Below are positions 46,701-58,649 of a stretch of DNA of 64,000 nt, one piece after another. Source of the stretch: Neurospora intermedia (taxonomy: Eukaryota > Ascomycota > Sordariomycetes > Sordariales > Sordariaceae). Position numbers and translations under genes: made by a program. The notes under the pieces are model-generated. The model did not search any database. It saw nothing but the letters and a program-made list of their open reading frames with translations, and was not told where the DNA came from. The number at the start of each line of letters is the position of its first letter. Position 1 is the stretch's first letter. The stretch lies in NCBI GenBank assembly GCA_037102815.1, contig BTPP01000006.1:310001-374000 (forward strand). Direction: 5' to 3'.

Positions 46701-49700
46701 CTTCTCTGTATGGCCATCCTGTTGACAGTACCGATTTGCAGCCTAACTACTGGGTGGACAATTTGACTTGTCCTGTACGTTTCAGTGAGGCGTTGCAGAG
46801 CATGCTTGCGCCGGTCGGCGAGCATAAGTACGGAGTCAATATGCTTGTCGAGCTCGGCCCCCATTCCGGGCTTCAAGGACCTATCAAGCAGGTACTCAAA
46901 GAAGTCGGTGGAAGTGCACCAAAAATTCCATATGCTTCTGTTCTTGCTAGAAAACGAAACGCCGTCGAGACCGCTCTGGAACTTGCCGCACAGTTGTTCA
47001 CCAGAGGGGCAAACCTTGATTTTGGTGCCGTCAATTTCCCAAAGACAACCAAACCACCGACGCTGCTGACAGATTTACCACGGTATCCCTGGAACCATTC
47101 AACCAGGTATTGGCAAGAATCTCGTATGACAGATATGCATAAGAACGCGGTTGGTTCAAGGAGCGACATCATCGGTACCTTGGCCAGCTACTCGAGCGAT
47201 TTAGAGCCCACATGGCGCAACATCGTTCGCCTGGATGACCTGCCCTGGCTGCGCCATCACAAAATCCAATCCTTGATCATATATCCCATGTCCGCATTTC
47301 TTGCGATGGCTATGGAGGCCGCCTCCCAGAGGGCGAAAAGCAAGCACTGCTCATTCGATAGGTTTCAGATGAGAGATATTGCCATAAAAAAGCCCCTAGC
47401 GATACCAGACAACGACATCGAGGTAACAATCAGTCTCCGTCCGCACCAGGAGGGTATTTTTATTTCATCCGAGACGTGGGACGAGTTCAGGGTTTGCTCA
47501 TGGTCTTCTGGCCAAGGTTGGATAGAACATTGCGTCGGTTTGATCGCGACGGTGAAAATTACAGACAATGATGTGGTACAGGGCCCACAGACTGGTGATG
47601 GCTTTGAAGACCACCTACATTCTGTCGCCCCCACCATCGACAACGCACAATGGGCCTCCATCGATCCCCAGCATATGTACGAGACCCTCAACAAGCTTGG
47701 GGTTGTGTACGGGCCTGCCTTTCAAGGTCTCGACAATATCAACATGTGTGATACACAGTCAACAGGAGATCTTGTTGCTCCAGATGTCGCCAAAGAGATG
47801 CCGGGTGGGTACTTGACCGAAGCCGTGATACAGCCCGCATTTCTCGAGTCGCTCATTGGCATGTACTGGCTGGTACTTGGGGCCGGACGCCGGCAAGTTG
47901 ACACGATTTACCTACCGTCCGCGATTGAGTACATGACCATATCTCGAAGGATAACCAAACTGGCAAGCGAGCCAGGAAATACGCTGCGCGCCATTTGCAA
48001 GGGCGAGGTCGATCCTGGCATTCATCGACCGTTCAAGGTTCACATGGTTGCGGCCCCTGCGGGTTCTCTGGAGAGCATAATTGCAATCGATGGCTTGACA
48101 GTCTCTCCTGTGCTGAACGATGATACTCGAGAGAAAAACAACACTCCCCGTGACCTCTGCTACAAACTTGAATGGGAACGCATCTTGGAGCCTGAACATA
48201 TGAGAAATCAGCTCCCTGTCGGTGCCCAAATTGTGATCATTCACGAGGATTCAAACTTTCAGTTGCTTGTCGCTCTGAGGTTGGCGAACGCACTTGAGCA
48301 AGCCACGGGGAGATTACCTGAAGTCGGTAAGCTTGACACAGTTGATGCAAAAGGAAAGACTTGCATCTTCCTAAATGAGTTGCTTCGTCCTCTCCTGGCC
48401 ACCCTTTCGCCATCGCAATTCTCTAGCTTACAAAAGCTTTTGACCGGGGTTGAAGCCATTCTGTGGGTAGTCAAGGGAGCCTACGACAAGTGCACGGAAC
48501 CGGAAGCATATATGGTTACCGGTCTGAGCAGGTCCATCCGTTCGGAAACTGCACTTCGGTTTGCTACACTGGATCTCGATGCGGCCTCTCCCCTCTCGGA
48601 AGCCAAGGCCGCAGAGATGGTTTTTTGCGTCTTCAAGATGGCTTTTGGGTCTGCTTCTTCGTCGATGAGTGAACTTGAGTTTATGGAGAGGAAAGGATCG
48701 CTTTTCACTCCGCGTATCACCCATGACAGAGAAACTGACCAAGAGGTGCAAAACTTGACAAATCCAAGAGCCTTAGAGCCCACCGCTTTTGGTGATGACG
48801 GCCGATTTCTGAGGCTAGAGATATCTGCGCCCGGTGCTTTACATACACTTCACTTCGTCGACGATCACTCACTGGAAGTGCCACTAGCAATTGATCAACT
48901 TGAGATTGAGGTCAAGGCTGTCGGCTTGAGTTTCCGGGACGCCATGGCTGCAAAGGGCCAAATTCCCATCACCATGTCGGGTGCTGAAGCAAGCGGGATT
49001 GTCGTCGCTGTTGGGAGCAGTATCTGCGCTTTCAAGGTTGGCGATCGCGTTGCAGCGCTCACGCAAGGCGCTTTTGCGACACGAACGAGGGCAACTGCAA
49101 GCTTAGCAATCAAGGTCCCAGGACACATCTCCTTTGAAGCAGCTGCCACATTGCCCCTTGGATACTGCGCTGCATACTACAGCCTGGTTGATGTCGGGCG
49201 CTTGGCTGAGGGAGAAACAGTTCTCATTCACCAAGCAGCAGGTGCCGTCGGTCAAGCAGCCATTTGCCTCGCTCAGGTGATTGGAGCTGAGATTTTCGCA
49301 ACGGTTGGGAGCGCTGAGAAGAAGGAGCTGCTCATTAATGAGTTCGGTCTTCCTTCCGATCATGTCTTGTACAGTCGCGACACTAGTTTTGGGCCTACTA
49401 TTCGCCGTGCTACATATGGCAAGGGGGTAGATGTTATCCTCAACTCGCTGGTTGGCGATGGCCTACGGGAATCCTGGGAATCTCTCGGCAATTTTGGACG
49501 GCTCGTGGATATAGGCAAGCGGGACTCTGCCTCAAAGTCTCGAACCGAAGTATCCGCTGCCAAGAGAAACGCTAGCTTTGTTTCTGTTGACATCTTTGCT
49601 CTGTTGGCCGAACGGCCAAAGGTTCTCAAACGCGTGTTTGCCGATGTTGCCCGACTTCTCAGATATGGAAAGGTTCGGTCGGCGAGCCCGCTATCTGTCT

Positions 49701-51068
49701 TCCCAGTTTCAGATATTGAGGGTGCATTGAAGATGCAACAAAGCGGCTCTACTATGGGCAAGGCAGTGGTGGCTCTAAGTGGGTCTGATTTTGTCAAGGT
49801 ACGTCCTTCAGGGCCACACTACACCTCCTTTCTATCACGTCAGTGCTGACTCTAGGTCACAGGCCCCGCCATCACGCCGTTCAAAGGACCTCCTTCATTC
49901 CGATGCAACATATATCTTGGTTGGCGGCACCGGTGGTCTTGGAAGGAGTATTGCGCGCTGGATGGCAGGAAAGGGGGCGCAAAACATCGTTCTTGTCTCG
50001 AGAAGCGCTTCCTTTACCGGTAAGGTCAAGGAACTTGCCGAAGACCTCTCTATGCTGGGAGTGAGCGTTCATGTCCGCCGCTGCAATGTGGTCAACGAGA
50101 CTGAAGTGGACGGGCTCATTCGAACTGGGCTACAGGGGCTACCCCCTATTAGGGGTATTGTGCTCGGCACGATGGTATTACACGTAAGTCCAGTGAACGC
50201 TTCACTTAGCATGCAGTTGATTATGGTTACAGCTAACGTTTCTCTGTAGGACGTCCTCTTCGAGAAAATGACATGGACTGACTATACCGAAGTCATCAAG
50301 GGTAAAGTTCAAGGTGGTTGGAACTTTCACCGTGCATTGTTGACCTCGCCACTTGACTTCTTCGTGGCCATTTCTTCCGCAGCTGGTGCCGTGGGGAACC
50401 GTGGGCAAGCGGCATATAGTGCCGCAAACTGCTTCCTGAATTCTTTGGTCCAGTACCGGCTTGCCCATGGTCTTCCCGGGTCATCTCTTGACCTCACCGC
50501 TGTTTCCGACTCCGGCTATCTGGCTGAGGACCCGGAAAAGGCTGCTGAGGTAGCCCGGAATCTTGGTAGCGATACAATATGCGAGGCAGAAGTCCTCGCC
50601 CTGTTGCATGCCGCCATTAGTGGAAAGCTCACGTTGGCCTGCAACAATCATACGATTACCGGCATGCGTATTACCTCGACAATGCGACCGTTCTGGACCG
50701 ATGATGCAAAATTCAAGGCTATGCGCATGGCAGCAGAGGATGAGGCGGCAAAGAATGCATCATTGAACATGGTTGTGTCGTTCAGTGCAACTTTGAAGAA
50801 TGCCAAATCACTCACCGAGGCCGAAGACGTCGTCTGCAAAGGTCTGGTAGAGAAGATTTCATCTGTGTTAATGCTTGATGCAGAGGACATGGATATTACA
50901 CGATCTCTCTCGCACTATCCCCTTGATTCTTTGGTTGCTATCGAGATTCGCAACTTCATTACCCGTGACTTTGAAGCGAATCTTCAGGTGCTGGAGCTTC
51001 TATCAAGCGGGTCGATTCAAACATTGGCAAAGGCGGTATGTGCAAAGTCTAAGATCGTCTCATTCTAA
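43745..51068 (+). CDS. Highly reducing type I polyketide synthase (KS-AT-DH-ER-KR-ACP)
   Basis: An iterative cytosolic synthase condensing malonyl units and reducing each beta-carbon. Eight exons: 43745-44414, 44512-44722, 44821-45026, 45101-45307, 45385-46068, 46146-49798, 49863-50183 and 50250-51068. All joins are in phase, giving 2256 residues. [10 protein letters not shown] (Cys251), [31 protein letters not shown] (Ser706). [15 protein letters not shown] supplies the histidine, but the usual HPxxLD acid motif reads [32 protein letters not shown] and [22 protein letters not shown] (Ser about 2211). There is no C-methyltransferase between DH and ER, explaining the length below 2400. The N-terminal 80 residues are low-complexity. 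It has no offloading domain, so a trans hydrolase such as the neighbour would be needed. The reading frame looks intact. It ends at the edge of the AT-rich block. Confidence 0.97.
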
Positions 51069-51798
51069 GGATAGGGACATGCTGGATATCACTACGTGAT
51101 CTTGGTCTCTCTTGGTTTTCTCTTATAATGCATATATATTGTAAGTAAAGGCAAACAGCGATGGAAGTAGCTCGGGGATATAATATTGATTATTTTAATG
51201 TCTCAATATAAATTTCAAGAACAGAACCCGTGGGTCTAGCTAAACCTGTCCTGTGTAAGAGATATGTTATACGCTTGGAATTAACTATAATAGCATGTCT
51301 GTACACGGCGTCAAGCTTGTATAAAATGAAACTAGTAAGAAAAGAAGACTAATATAAGAGTATAATCTAGAACCTTTTTTTTCTTCTTCAAACCGTCGTT
51401 AGTAAGAAAAGGCTGCAATTTTAATAAAATATTAACCTTTAAATACAAGTACCCCTTTTGTAAATATTAACCGTTTTAAGACTATAATACTAGATAACTA
51501 TTCTAACCGTGCGGAGCGCGCTAACTAAAGCAAAACGGATTTTATCACGCTAGCACTGGTTTGTACAGCTGGCTAACTAAAAGTACTAGTTTCTTTATTA
51601 CTATTAGTAAAAAAAAATTTCTAACTTACGCTCGAAGAGAGAATGATTATAAATATAATAGTAGATTATAGATTATTATATAAGTATTAATATACTATGT
51701 AGAAGTTATTATATATAGAACTTAGGTAAGAAGAAAATAATAAATTAAGAAAATTTCAAATTCTTATATTTAAAGTGATGATTTTATTAAAAAAAAGC
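51069..51798. other. AT-rich flank, onset of RIP-like composition
   Basis: Within about 60 bp of the synthase stop the sequence turns strongly A/T-rich with TATA/ATTA words and few CA or TG dinucleotides outside short patches. No gene is seen. Part is probably the synthase 3' UTR and the rest mutated repeat. Confidence 0.6.
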
Positions 51799-51893
51799 TG
51801 CTCGAGGCGGGACTTGAACCCGCGACCTTTGCATAACAAGTATCCTGAAACACAAGTATAAGAGCAACACGCTAACCACTGCGTCACCCGAGC
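51799..51893 (-). tRNA. tRNA-Ile (anticodon TAT)-like gene with intron
   Basis: The minus strand gives acceptor GCTCGGG pairing with CTCGAGC, a D arm near ACGCAGTGGTTAGCGT and a T arm GCGGG-TTCAAGT-CCCGC. An anticodon stem TTGCT/TGCAA is interrupted by about 22 nt between positions 37 and 38. The loop reads C-T-TAT-A, so anticodon TAT. Acceptor and T arm resemble yeast intron-bearing tRNA-Ile(TAT). One pair at the base of the anticodon loop is T-T. It lies in AT-rich, RIP-like DNA yet keeps its structure. It may be functional or slightly decayed, and the exact intron ends are uncertain. Confidence 0.68.
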
Positions 51894-52192
51894 TCGAAAG
51901 TTGTTTTTGGATAGCTAGTCTATAGCTTATAATACTTCTAAGCTGATTTCAAATAAGTTATATACTACTAAGTTGATCTTACTTCAATCAGGCTTAACTT
52001 AATATCTATATAATATTGTATATATACTACTAATGTGAAGATAGTATATATAATATATATATATATATATATATTAATTGAAAAAGCTTACGAAAATATT
52101 GAAATACGGGTACCTAGTCGACGATAGTAATAAGATTTCTTTTGATATTAGAATTGTATTTAGGACGTCCGATTACCCCTCTCTATAATATT
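51894..52192. other. AT-rich spacer
   Basis: TA-rich sequence with an AT dinucleotide microsatellite at about 52,046-52,074. Nothing coding is seen. Confidence 0.6.
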
Positions 52193-52441
52193 GTAAGGGG
52201 TGCAGCACAGTTGGTACAGATGCTGGCCTCAATCAATCGATAAGGTTCTACAAAGAAAAAAAGAGGGTAAAAGAGCGCCCTCTGGGCGGGTATGGCCAGC
52301 TGTTCTTTTTAAAGGACGTACGCACGTACGGGCTATTGAAGTACCGCAGCGGCAAGCAACCTAATTAGTCGCATTAGCTGCCGGCCGGTTGAGACTCGGA
52401 TTGGCGAGACTACTAGTTACTCTAATTACGAGCGGTAAGCC
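52193..52441 (+). mobile_element. Possible tRNA-derived SINE of about 250 bp
   Basis: A block of ordinary GC content surrounded by AT-rich DNA, bounded on both sides by the 10-bp direct repeat CTATAATATT (52183-52192 and 52442-52451). It contains a good RNA polymerase III box A at 52203-52214 (CAGCACAGTTGG, one mismatch to TRGCNNAGYNGG). About 40 bp later comes a partial box B (GGTTCTACAAA). A short A-rich run follows. Its length is under the size that RIP usually acts on, consistent with its unmutated look. Alternatives are a solo LTR fragment or a chance GC island. The direct repeat is AT-only apart from one C, so it is weak evidence alone. Confidence 0.4.
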
Positions 52442-52451
52442 CTATAATATT

Positions 52452-55400
52452 AGCCCCCTCCTTCCCTTTAATTAAAAGACTATTTATAGGCCTATACCCT
52501 ATTATATATACCTTTAAAATTAAATAATAAGCTTCCTCCTTATTATTACCTACGTTACGTTCGAATAATCTATATCTTTTAAATCGCTCCCTCTCTTTCT
52601 CTCTTCCTCCTTTTTCCTTCTTTAATAAAATTACAACCTTCTACTATAAATATTCCTTATACCGCTATTTCTCTATCGCCCTAACCTTTGCTCTTATTTC
52701 TTATTCTTTTACTATTTTTATTCCTTTACTATTTCTTTATATTTTACTCTATTGTTTACTCTATTCTTACTTTATTTTTATACTAATATATCGGTAGTAA
52801 TTCGTTTAAAATATTTAATATTCCTAATTAGTTTAATTTCGACCAATTCGTCTAATTTTAATAGTTTTAATAATTCTTATAATAATAATAATAGTAAAGT
52901 TCTTCCTCCGCCCCGCCCGCAATTCCTACTCCGGTTCCTAAGAAGCTTAAAATCTCTAAGCCGGTTTAAATCCGGCCTAGTACAACTACGGTCGGTATTA
53001 GTAAAATTATTACTAACAATATAATTTCGGCCTTTATTACTAAAGTAATTAAACTTTAATTCTATTAATATATTTACTACTTCTCTTATAAATATAATTA
53101 TATTACTATTCCTATAAGTAGTTCGGTTACCGCTTATTTACTTTATTAGTATAGTAAAGTAATTTACGAACTAACTCTAATTCAAATTTAAAATGCTTTT
53201 ATAACTTAATATACTATTAGTTATATTTCTAGTCCTTAGCGGACTATTTTTTTAATTACCTTTAAAGCGCTATTAGGTCTCTTTTTTCTAGAAGAGAAGG
53301 GTTTTATTCCCGTATAAATCGCTCTTCTCCTTCCTACTCTATAATAATAATTTTAATTCTCTTCGTAATAATTTTTAGGGTAGAATTAGTATTAAGGCGG
53401 CCGTTGTCCGCCCACCGAATTCTTCTATTGAGTCCGGCGAATTTAATGCTAATTCTTTATTAAGAATTAAATTGGCTAAACTCTAAAAGAGGATAACTAC
53501 CCTAAAATTGAATATAAATTAAATAAAGTAGGTAGTAGACCCTCCTATTATAAAATCGATTAATAAATTTATTAATTAATATAATAAAGAATTTAAAGAG
53601 AAGAAAAAAAAAAGAAAAAGGCGGCTACCGCTATTATTATTAAATCCTCCGCCCCGGTAGCCGGCCCTTCCAATACCTAACCTAAACGCTATCTTCTAAT
53701 TTATAAGAAGAATAATATTCCTAATAAACGCCTTCGTACTAATACCTCCGCTACTACTACCCCTCGCGGATTTAAATAATAGGATACCCCTATCCCCTAA
53801 TTACCCTTCAAAGTCCGTCCTTCGGACAATATTTACTTTCTCTCCTTATTACTATTTAATATACGCTTAAAGAATATTCGCCCTTATAATATATACGAAA
53901 CTACGCTAAAGAACTTTATTAATAGTAAAAGGGAGGATATTAATTCTTTTAATATAAATAGTACTATAAGGGATTTACTAAATAATAATATTATAAAGGA
54001 TATTTAGTATTTTAAAGTAATTTTAGGCTTAGCCCGAATAGAATTTTCATTTAATATAATATTACTTAAAATTTTTTAATTCCGTCTCTTAATAGTAACT
54101 CCATAATTAATTCTATATTATCTATTAATAAATTCGTAGTCCTATATATTATTAAATAGGTATTTCTCAATATAATAATTAAAGGGTCCGTTATTTATTA
54201 TCATTAGGCCGTACTTTGCTTCGAATTAATTTAACGCTATTATCTTTAAAAATTCCTATAATAATTCCTAAATTAAATTTTAATACCCTTTCTACTTTAT
54301 TAAGACTTCTCTAATTACTCTTTTATATCTTCCTATAATATTAGCGTATAAAATCTCTTTAATTTAAAAATTCTAATTTTCCTTCTACTTTAATAGTAGG
54401 CGGTTAATTATTAATAAATTTCTAGCTTAGGAAGAGATCGGTAGTAGTTCGACGGAGAAATTTAATATAGAAGATATTATAAATAATTTAAAGAAGGTTA
54501 GAAAATTCTACTATATATAGCGAAAGAACTTTAAAAACTGTATATTTTATATATAATTAATTAAGTTTCTTCTTTAGGCGGTCTATTATATAATTTTTTA
54601 AATTAAATTAAACTTTATCCCTGGTTTAAAAGTATTCGGCCGACTAATAACGTTAATTAGCGAATTTCTTTTATTTTTAGGTAGTTATAATTATAATTAT
54701 TTAATATAAATTTATAATTCACTATAACTTTCGTATAAATTAATAAGCCCGCTTCTTAATAAAGAAAAAAGGAATTCCTAGGCGGGCTTCCTCCTCTATT
54801 ACGGAGATTGGAAGCTCTATATTGAACTTATATATAGAAAAGAAGGGAAATATTCCGATAGAAGTATTAATATAGCTATTAATAATTAATTAGGTCATAG
54901 GGTACTATTTATCCTAATTGTTTTATACGTAGTTAATTACTGTTCGGAAGTATATATATATTTTTTAATTTATATATTTAGGGCCGCTGTTGGTTTATAA
55001 ATAATAAATTGTATTTAGGAGACGTTTAATATTAAGAAGTTTATAAAATTTCGCCTAGAACCGGTTAGTCTAATTTAATCTTCGGTTATTTATAATAGAT
55101 TGTAGGAAGTTATAATAATATATAAAGTATTATAAGAAACGTTTAACGTATAATTCGGCCTCTATTAAAGGTATTAGTTCTAATATTATACTTTTATTTA
55201 ATTAGTCCTTAATTACTTAGAAATAAATATTACTATTAGTCTTAGGGAGGTTTATAATAAAAGTTATTTATATTTCTCTATTGAATTAATTTAGTACAGA
55301 TAAAGACTATATTAAGTTTCGTTTTTACTCTCTTTATACTTTTATAGAGCTATAAGCATAGTAATTGTAAAGGAACTATTATATATAGGCACTTAATAGC

Positions 55401-55879
55401 GGCTAATAGAAATATCGATTGAATATAACTATTGTACCTTTACGATTAAAATAACCGAAAATATATAAATTATAAACTATCTATATTAGGGTAGTATAAA
55501 ATATATTAAACTACTAGGATTAGTCTATAAGGTTTATAACATTAAATTTAATATATACCGGAGCTCTTAGGATTTAGAGACGGCCTTAATAGAGGAGGCG
55601 GCTTCTAAAATCGATATTATAATCTACAATCAAAATCTTTAATTTTAATATTAAATTAAAATATTTATTATTATTCTAAATTACAATCTCAATTTATTAG
55701 TAGAAGTAATCTTTCGGTACTATTTGGTTTTAAAGTTATTATAAATTTAAATTTTTAAATATTTATATATCCTTCCGTTCGGAGAGGATTATTTAGGGTA
55801 CCGAGATTCGAAGCGGTGAATACTTTTTTAGTATAGAATTTAAGATTATTTGGAGGTTATAGGCTTCCCGGTCCTCTTT
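52452..55879. mobile_element. RIP-degraded repeat, probably the 3' part of a Gypsy element plus unassigned remnant
   Basis: About 3.4 kb of very AT-rich, TpA-rich sequence full of stops in every frame. Part nearest 55,900 probably continues the minus-strand Ty3/Gypsy relic (integrase side). The stretch 52,450-54,500 has a few coding-like fragments on the plus strand with proline/serine-rich composition, which I cannot place in a family. It is an old, heavily broken fossil with breaks too many to count. Confidence 0.55.
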
Positions 55880-57009
55880 TATTAATATATTCTACTTTCT
55901 ACGAGAAAGTATATTAGGGATTACGCCCTCTTTTTCCGGCCAATATTCAATATTGAAATTAAAATGGGATAAGTACTTAGCCTAACGCGCCTAATATTCC
56001 GAGAGCTATTATATTTTTATAAAATATTCGAGGTTGTAATAGTCTATTAAAATGATAAAAGATTTATAGCTCTATAGTTCCGCTAATTATTATTCTAAAT
56101 AATTAATAATTATTAATATTTCTTTATTATAAATTAGGTAGTTCCGTTTAGTAGTATTAAACTTCCGTAAATAGTATCCTACAACCGTACGCCTCCTAAT
56201 ACTATTAACTTCTTAGGAAATAATACCCCCGAATATAAAGTTACTATAATCCGTTTCGAGGAGCGTTTTCTTATCCGGATCGAATTCAATAAGAATTAGA
56301 ATTCTAATAAATAATATTTTTAATAACTAAAAGGCGGCCTCGTACTCCTTCATCTACTCGAACGCTACCCCTTTATTTATTAGTACTATAAAGAGTACAA
56401 TAACTTTAGAGAATTATAATATAAATATCCTATAGTAATTAACGAATCTAAGAAAACTATATATACCCTTCTAGAAGGTAGGAGGTACCTATTCGAAGAT
56501 TGCCTTAACCTTTTTAGGATCGGCCCAAATTCTAATACCGGCGTAGATAATAAATTTAAAGTATTTAACCTTTTTAATAGCGAATTTATATTTATCCGGG
56601 TTAAAATATAATTTAGTATTTAGGAACTTCTATAATATAAGACGGACTTTAATTTTATAGTCCGCTTTAAAGCCCGAAGTATAAATAAGGACGTTATTTA
56701 TATATATTATATAAAACTTATTTAAATATTCTTATAAAATAAAGTTAATATATTGTTAAAATATCGTTAGGGCGCTTATTAACCCGAAGGGAATAATTAA
56801 CTATTTAAATAGGCTATAGTAAGTCCTAAAAATTATTTTCTACTCCTTTCCTATAACTATACAAATTTTATAGAAAACCTATATAATATTAACCTTAATA
56901 TACTACTTTACTCCCTTCAATATATAAAATATTTCTTTAATAAATAGTAATAAATACCGGTCCGTTCGGGTAATAGTATTTAAAGCTTAATAATTATAAT
57001 AGAAATAAA
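55880..57009 (-). mobile_element. Ty3/Gypsy-type LTR retrotransposon relic: reverse transcriptase and RNase H region
   Basis: On the minus strand, fragments with the order and spacing of Gypsy reverse transcriptase followed by RNase H are recognisable. They include the palm region that ends in a short acidic-box-like motif and the stretch leading to the RNase H tail. The element is heavily RIP-mutated, broken at dozens of places and clearly old. A LINE has inserted into the reverse-transcriptase part. The relic resumes at 63951 and leaves the window. LTRs are not identified here with confidence. Confidence 0.8.
56994..57009 (+). repeat. Left copy of 16-bp target-site duplication
   Basis: TTATAATAGAAATAAA, identical to 63951-63966. 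The two copies flank the whole LINE insert. Confidence 0.85.
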
Positions 57010-57117
57010 AAAAAAAACTGCTTTGAAACCGGAAACGCCGATTTCTGGTCGAGGAGTGCTCCAAAACGAAAACTGACAACGGCAATCGACTCAGGAGGGT
57101 CGTTTACGTCCCTCACG

Positions 57118-58617
57118 ATGTCCTGCGACGAGCGCAGCGACGGCGTTGTGTCGTCGTTGCCGATGGCCATCGACAGCGGTGCTCGTGGACTCGAAAGCAG
57201 CGTCCACAACCCGCTCGCGGAGATCTCAGCATGCAATGATCCTGAAGCCGTACTCACTGCGAAGATATCGGATAAAACGGAGGAAGACGATGAAATATTA
57301 AAGAAGTTTATCGCTAGAGCGAACAAGTCTGCGGACTACGATACCGTCTCGACCGAGGACCGTCGTTGGGCTCGAGAGCTGCTTCTTGAGTTCGCGAAGG
57401 CACGCGTCGGAAAAAGTGGGTCTATGCGACCCGAGGCTGGTAAAGCTGGAACCGACTAGTTTGTTACTAAGAAGGATTTCGACGACCTAAAGAAGGATAT
57501 TCTAAAGGAAATTAAGAAAGGCGCCTAGGAGGTGCCGAAGCGTTGGGCCAATGTTGTGGCGAAAGCCAGCCCGAGTAAGATCGGTGCCACCCTCCAACAA
57601 CTACCTACTACTATTAAGAAGTTTGTCCCCTCTAACCTCGAGCGGCAGTTTACTATTAAGGGAGCGACGATTGCCGCCGAGTTCGTAAACCGTTCGAACG
57701 AAGATACGAAGACGACCTTGGCTATATGCCTGGGTAAGAAGAATACCGGCCTGGTAGTCCGAGCGGCCACCAGAATGCCAACGACCGGAGACTACGTGAT
57801 CGTGTTCGACGAGCCTATACGTAACTGGTGCTAGCGTAACCAAGTATGGGCCAAAGAAGTTTTCGGCCCCGATGCTTTCGTTACTATGAGTACCGTGGGT
57901 GTGCTAGTTCGGGGCGTACCCTAGAATAGCATTGATAATTACACTACGGTGGAAGCTATATCGAACGTAGCGAAGGAGAAGAACCCGGAGGCATCTATTA
58001 TTAGAGTTCGGCTATAGAAGAGAAGGGACGGAGAGAATAGAGGCCTACTTCTAGTAGAAGTCGCCACCGCGTCGGCGGCGTACTTCCTCTAGGATAACCT
58101 CTTCCTCTAGGACGGCGGCGTATACCTATGCGAACCGTTCTAAGCTTCGAGCAACGTCCAATAATGCTTTAGATGTTGGGGAATCGGACATACGGCGAGG
58201 TTCTACCGTTAAGAAGATATTTGCGCCCGCTGTAGCGAAGTTAAATACGAAGGAGATCGCTTCGGTGAAATGAATTGCCCGTCTAATAACGACAAGTCAC
58301 TCGTCTATTGTAAGCCGTGTGGGAAGAAGGGCCACTGTGCGTATAACTGTAAGGAGTGCCCTATTCTCCGGAAGGCGATTGCGAAAGCGTCTGTTGCGTA
58401 CGCCGAAAGGCCGCGGGCGTTCGCCCCCCGCAAGAATCCGGCCGGAAAGGTATTAGAGCCAACGATAGAGACTGTGGACGAGGGCGTCCTCCCGGACGCT
58501 CCCCCCAGCTCCCGTACTATTACTACCTTAGAGAGATATATTGGAGGAGTCGCAAAGAGGGGACGGCCGAAGAAGATCGTCGGCCCGTCCTCCCGACCGA
58601 AGCTGTTGAACCCTTAG
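57118..58617 (+). pseudogene. LINE ORF1 (gag-like, zinc knuckles), RIP-damaged
   Basis: About 500 codons in one frame starting MSCDERSDGV, interrupted by roughly ten stops, all explicable as CAG or CAA changed to TAG or TAA. The first 113 codons are intact. The C-terminal half holds a series of cysteine knuckles: CFRCWGIGHTARFY (final Cys position now Tyr), CARC..., and an intact CKPCGKKGHCAYNC. A basic tail ends KRGRPKKIVGPSSRPKLLNP. ORF1 proteins of this kind bind the element RNA. It cannot make full-length protein as it stands. Confidence 0.82.
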
Positions 58618-58649
58618 GGTCCGATGGATATCTATACGCGCTCCTAGAG

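Noticed and set aside
52385-52400. GCCGGCCGGTT resembling part of fungal 5S rRNA
   Set aside because: Only about 11 bases agree and the rest of the 5S structure is absent.
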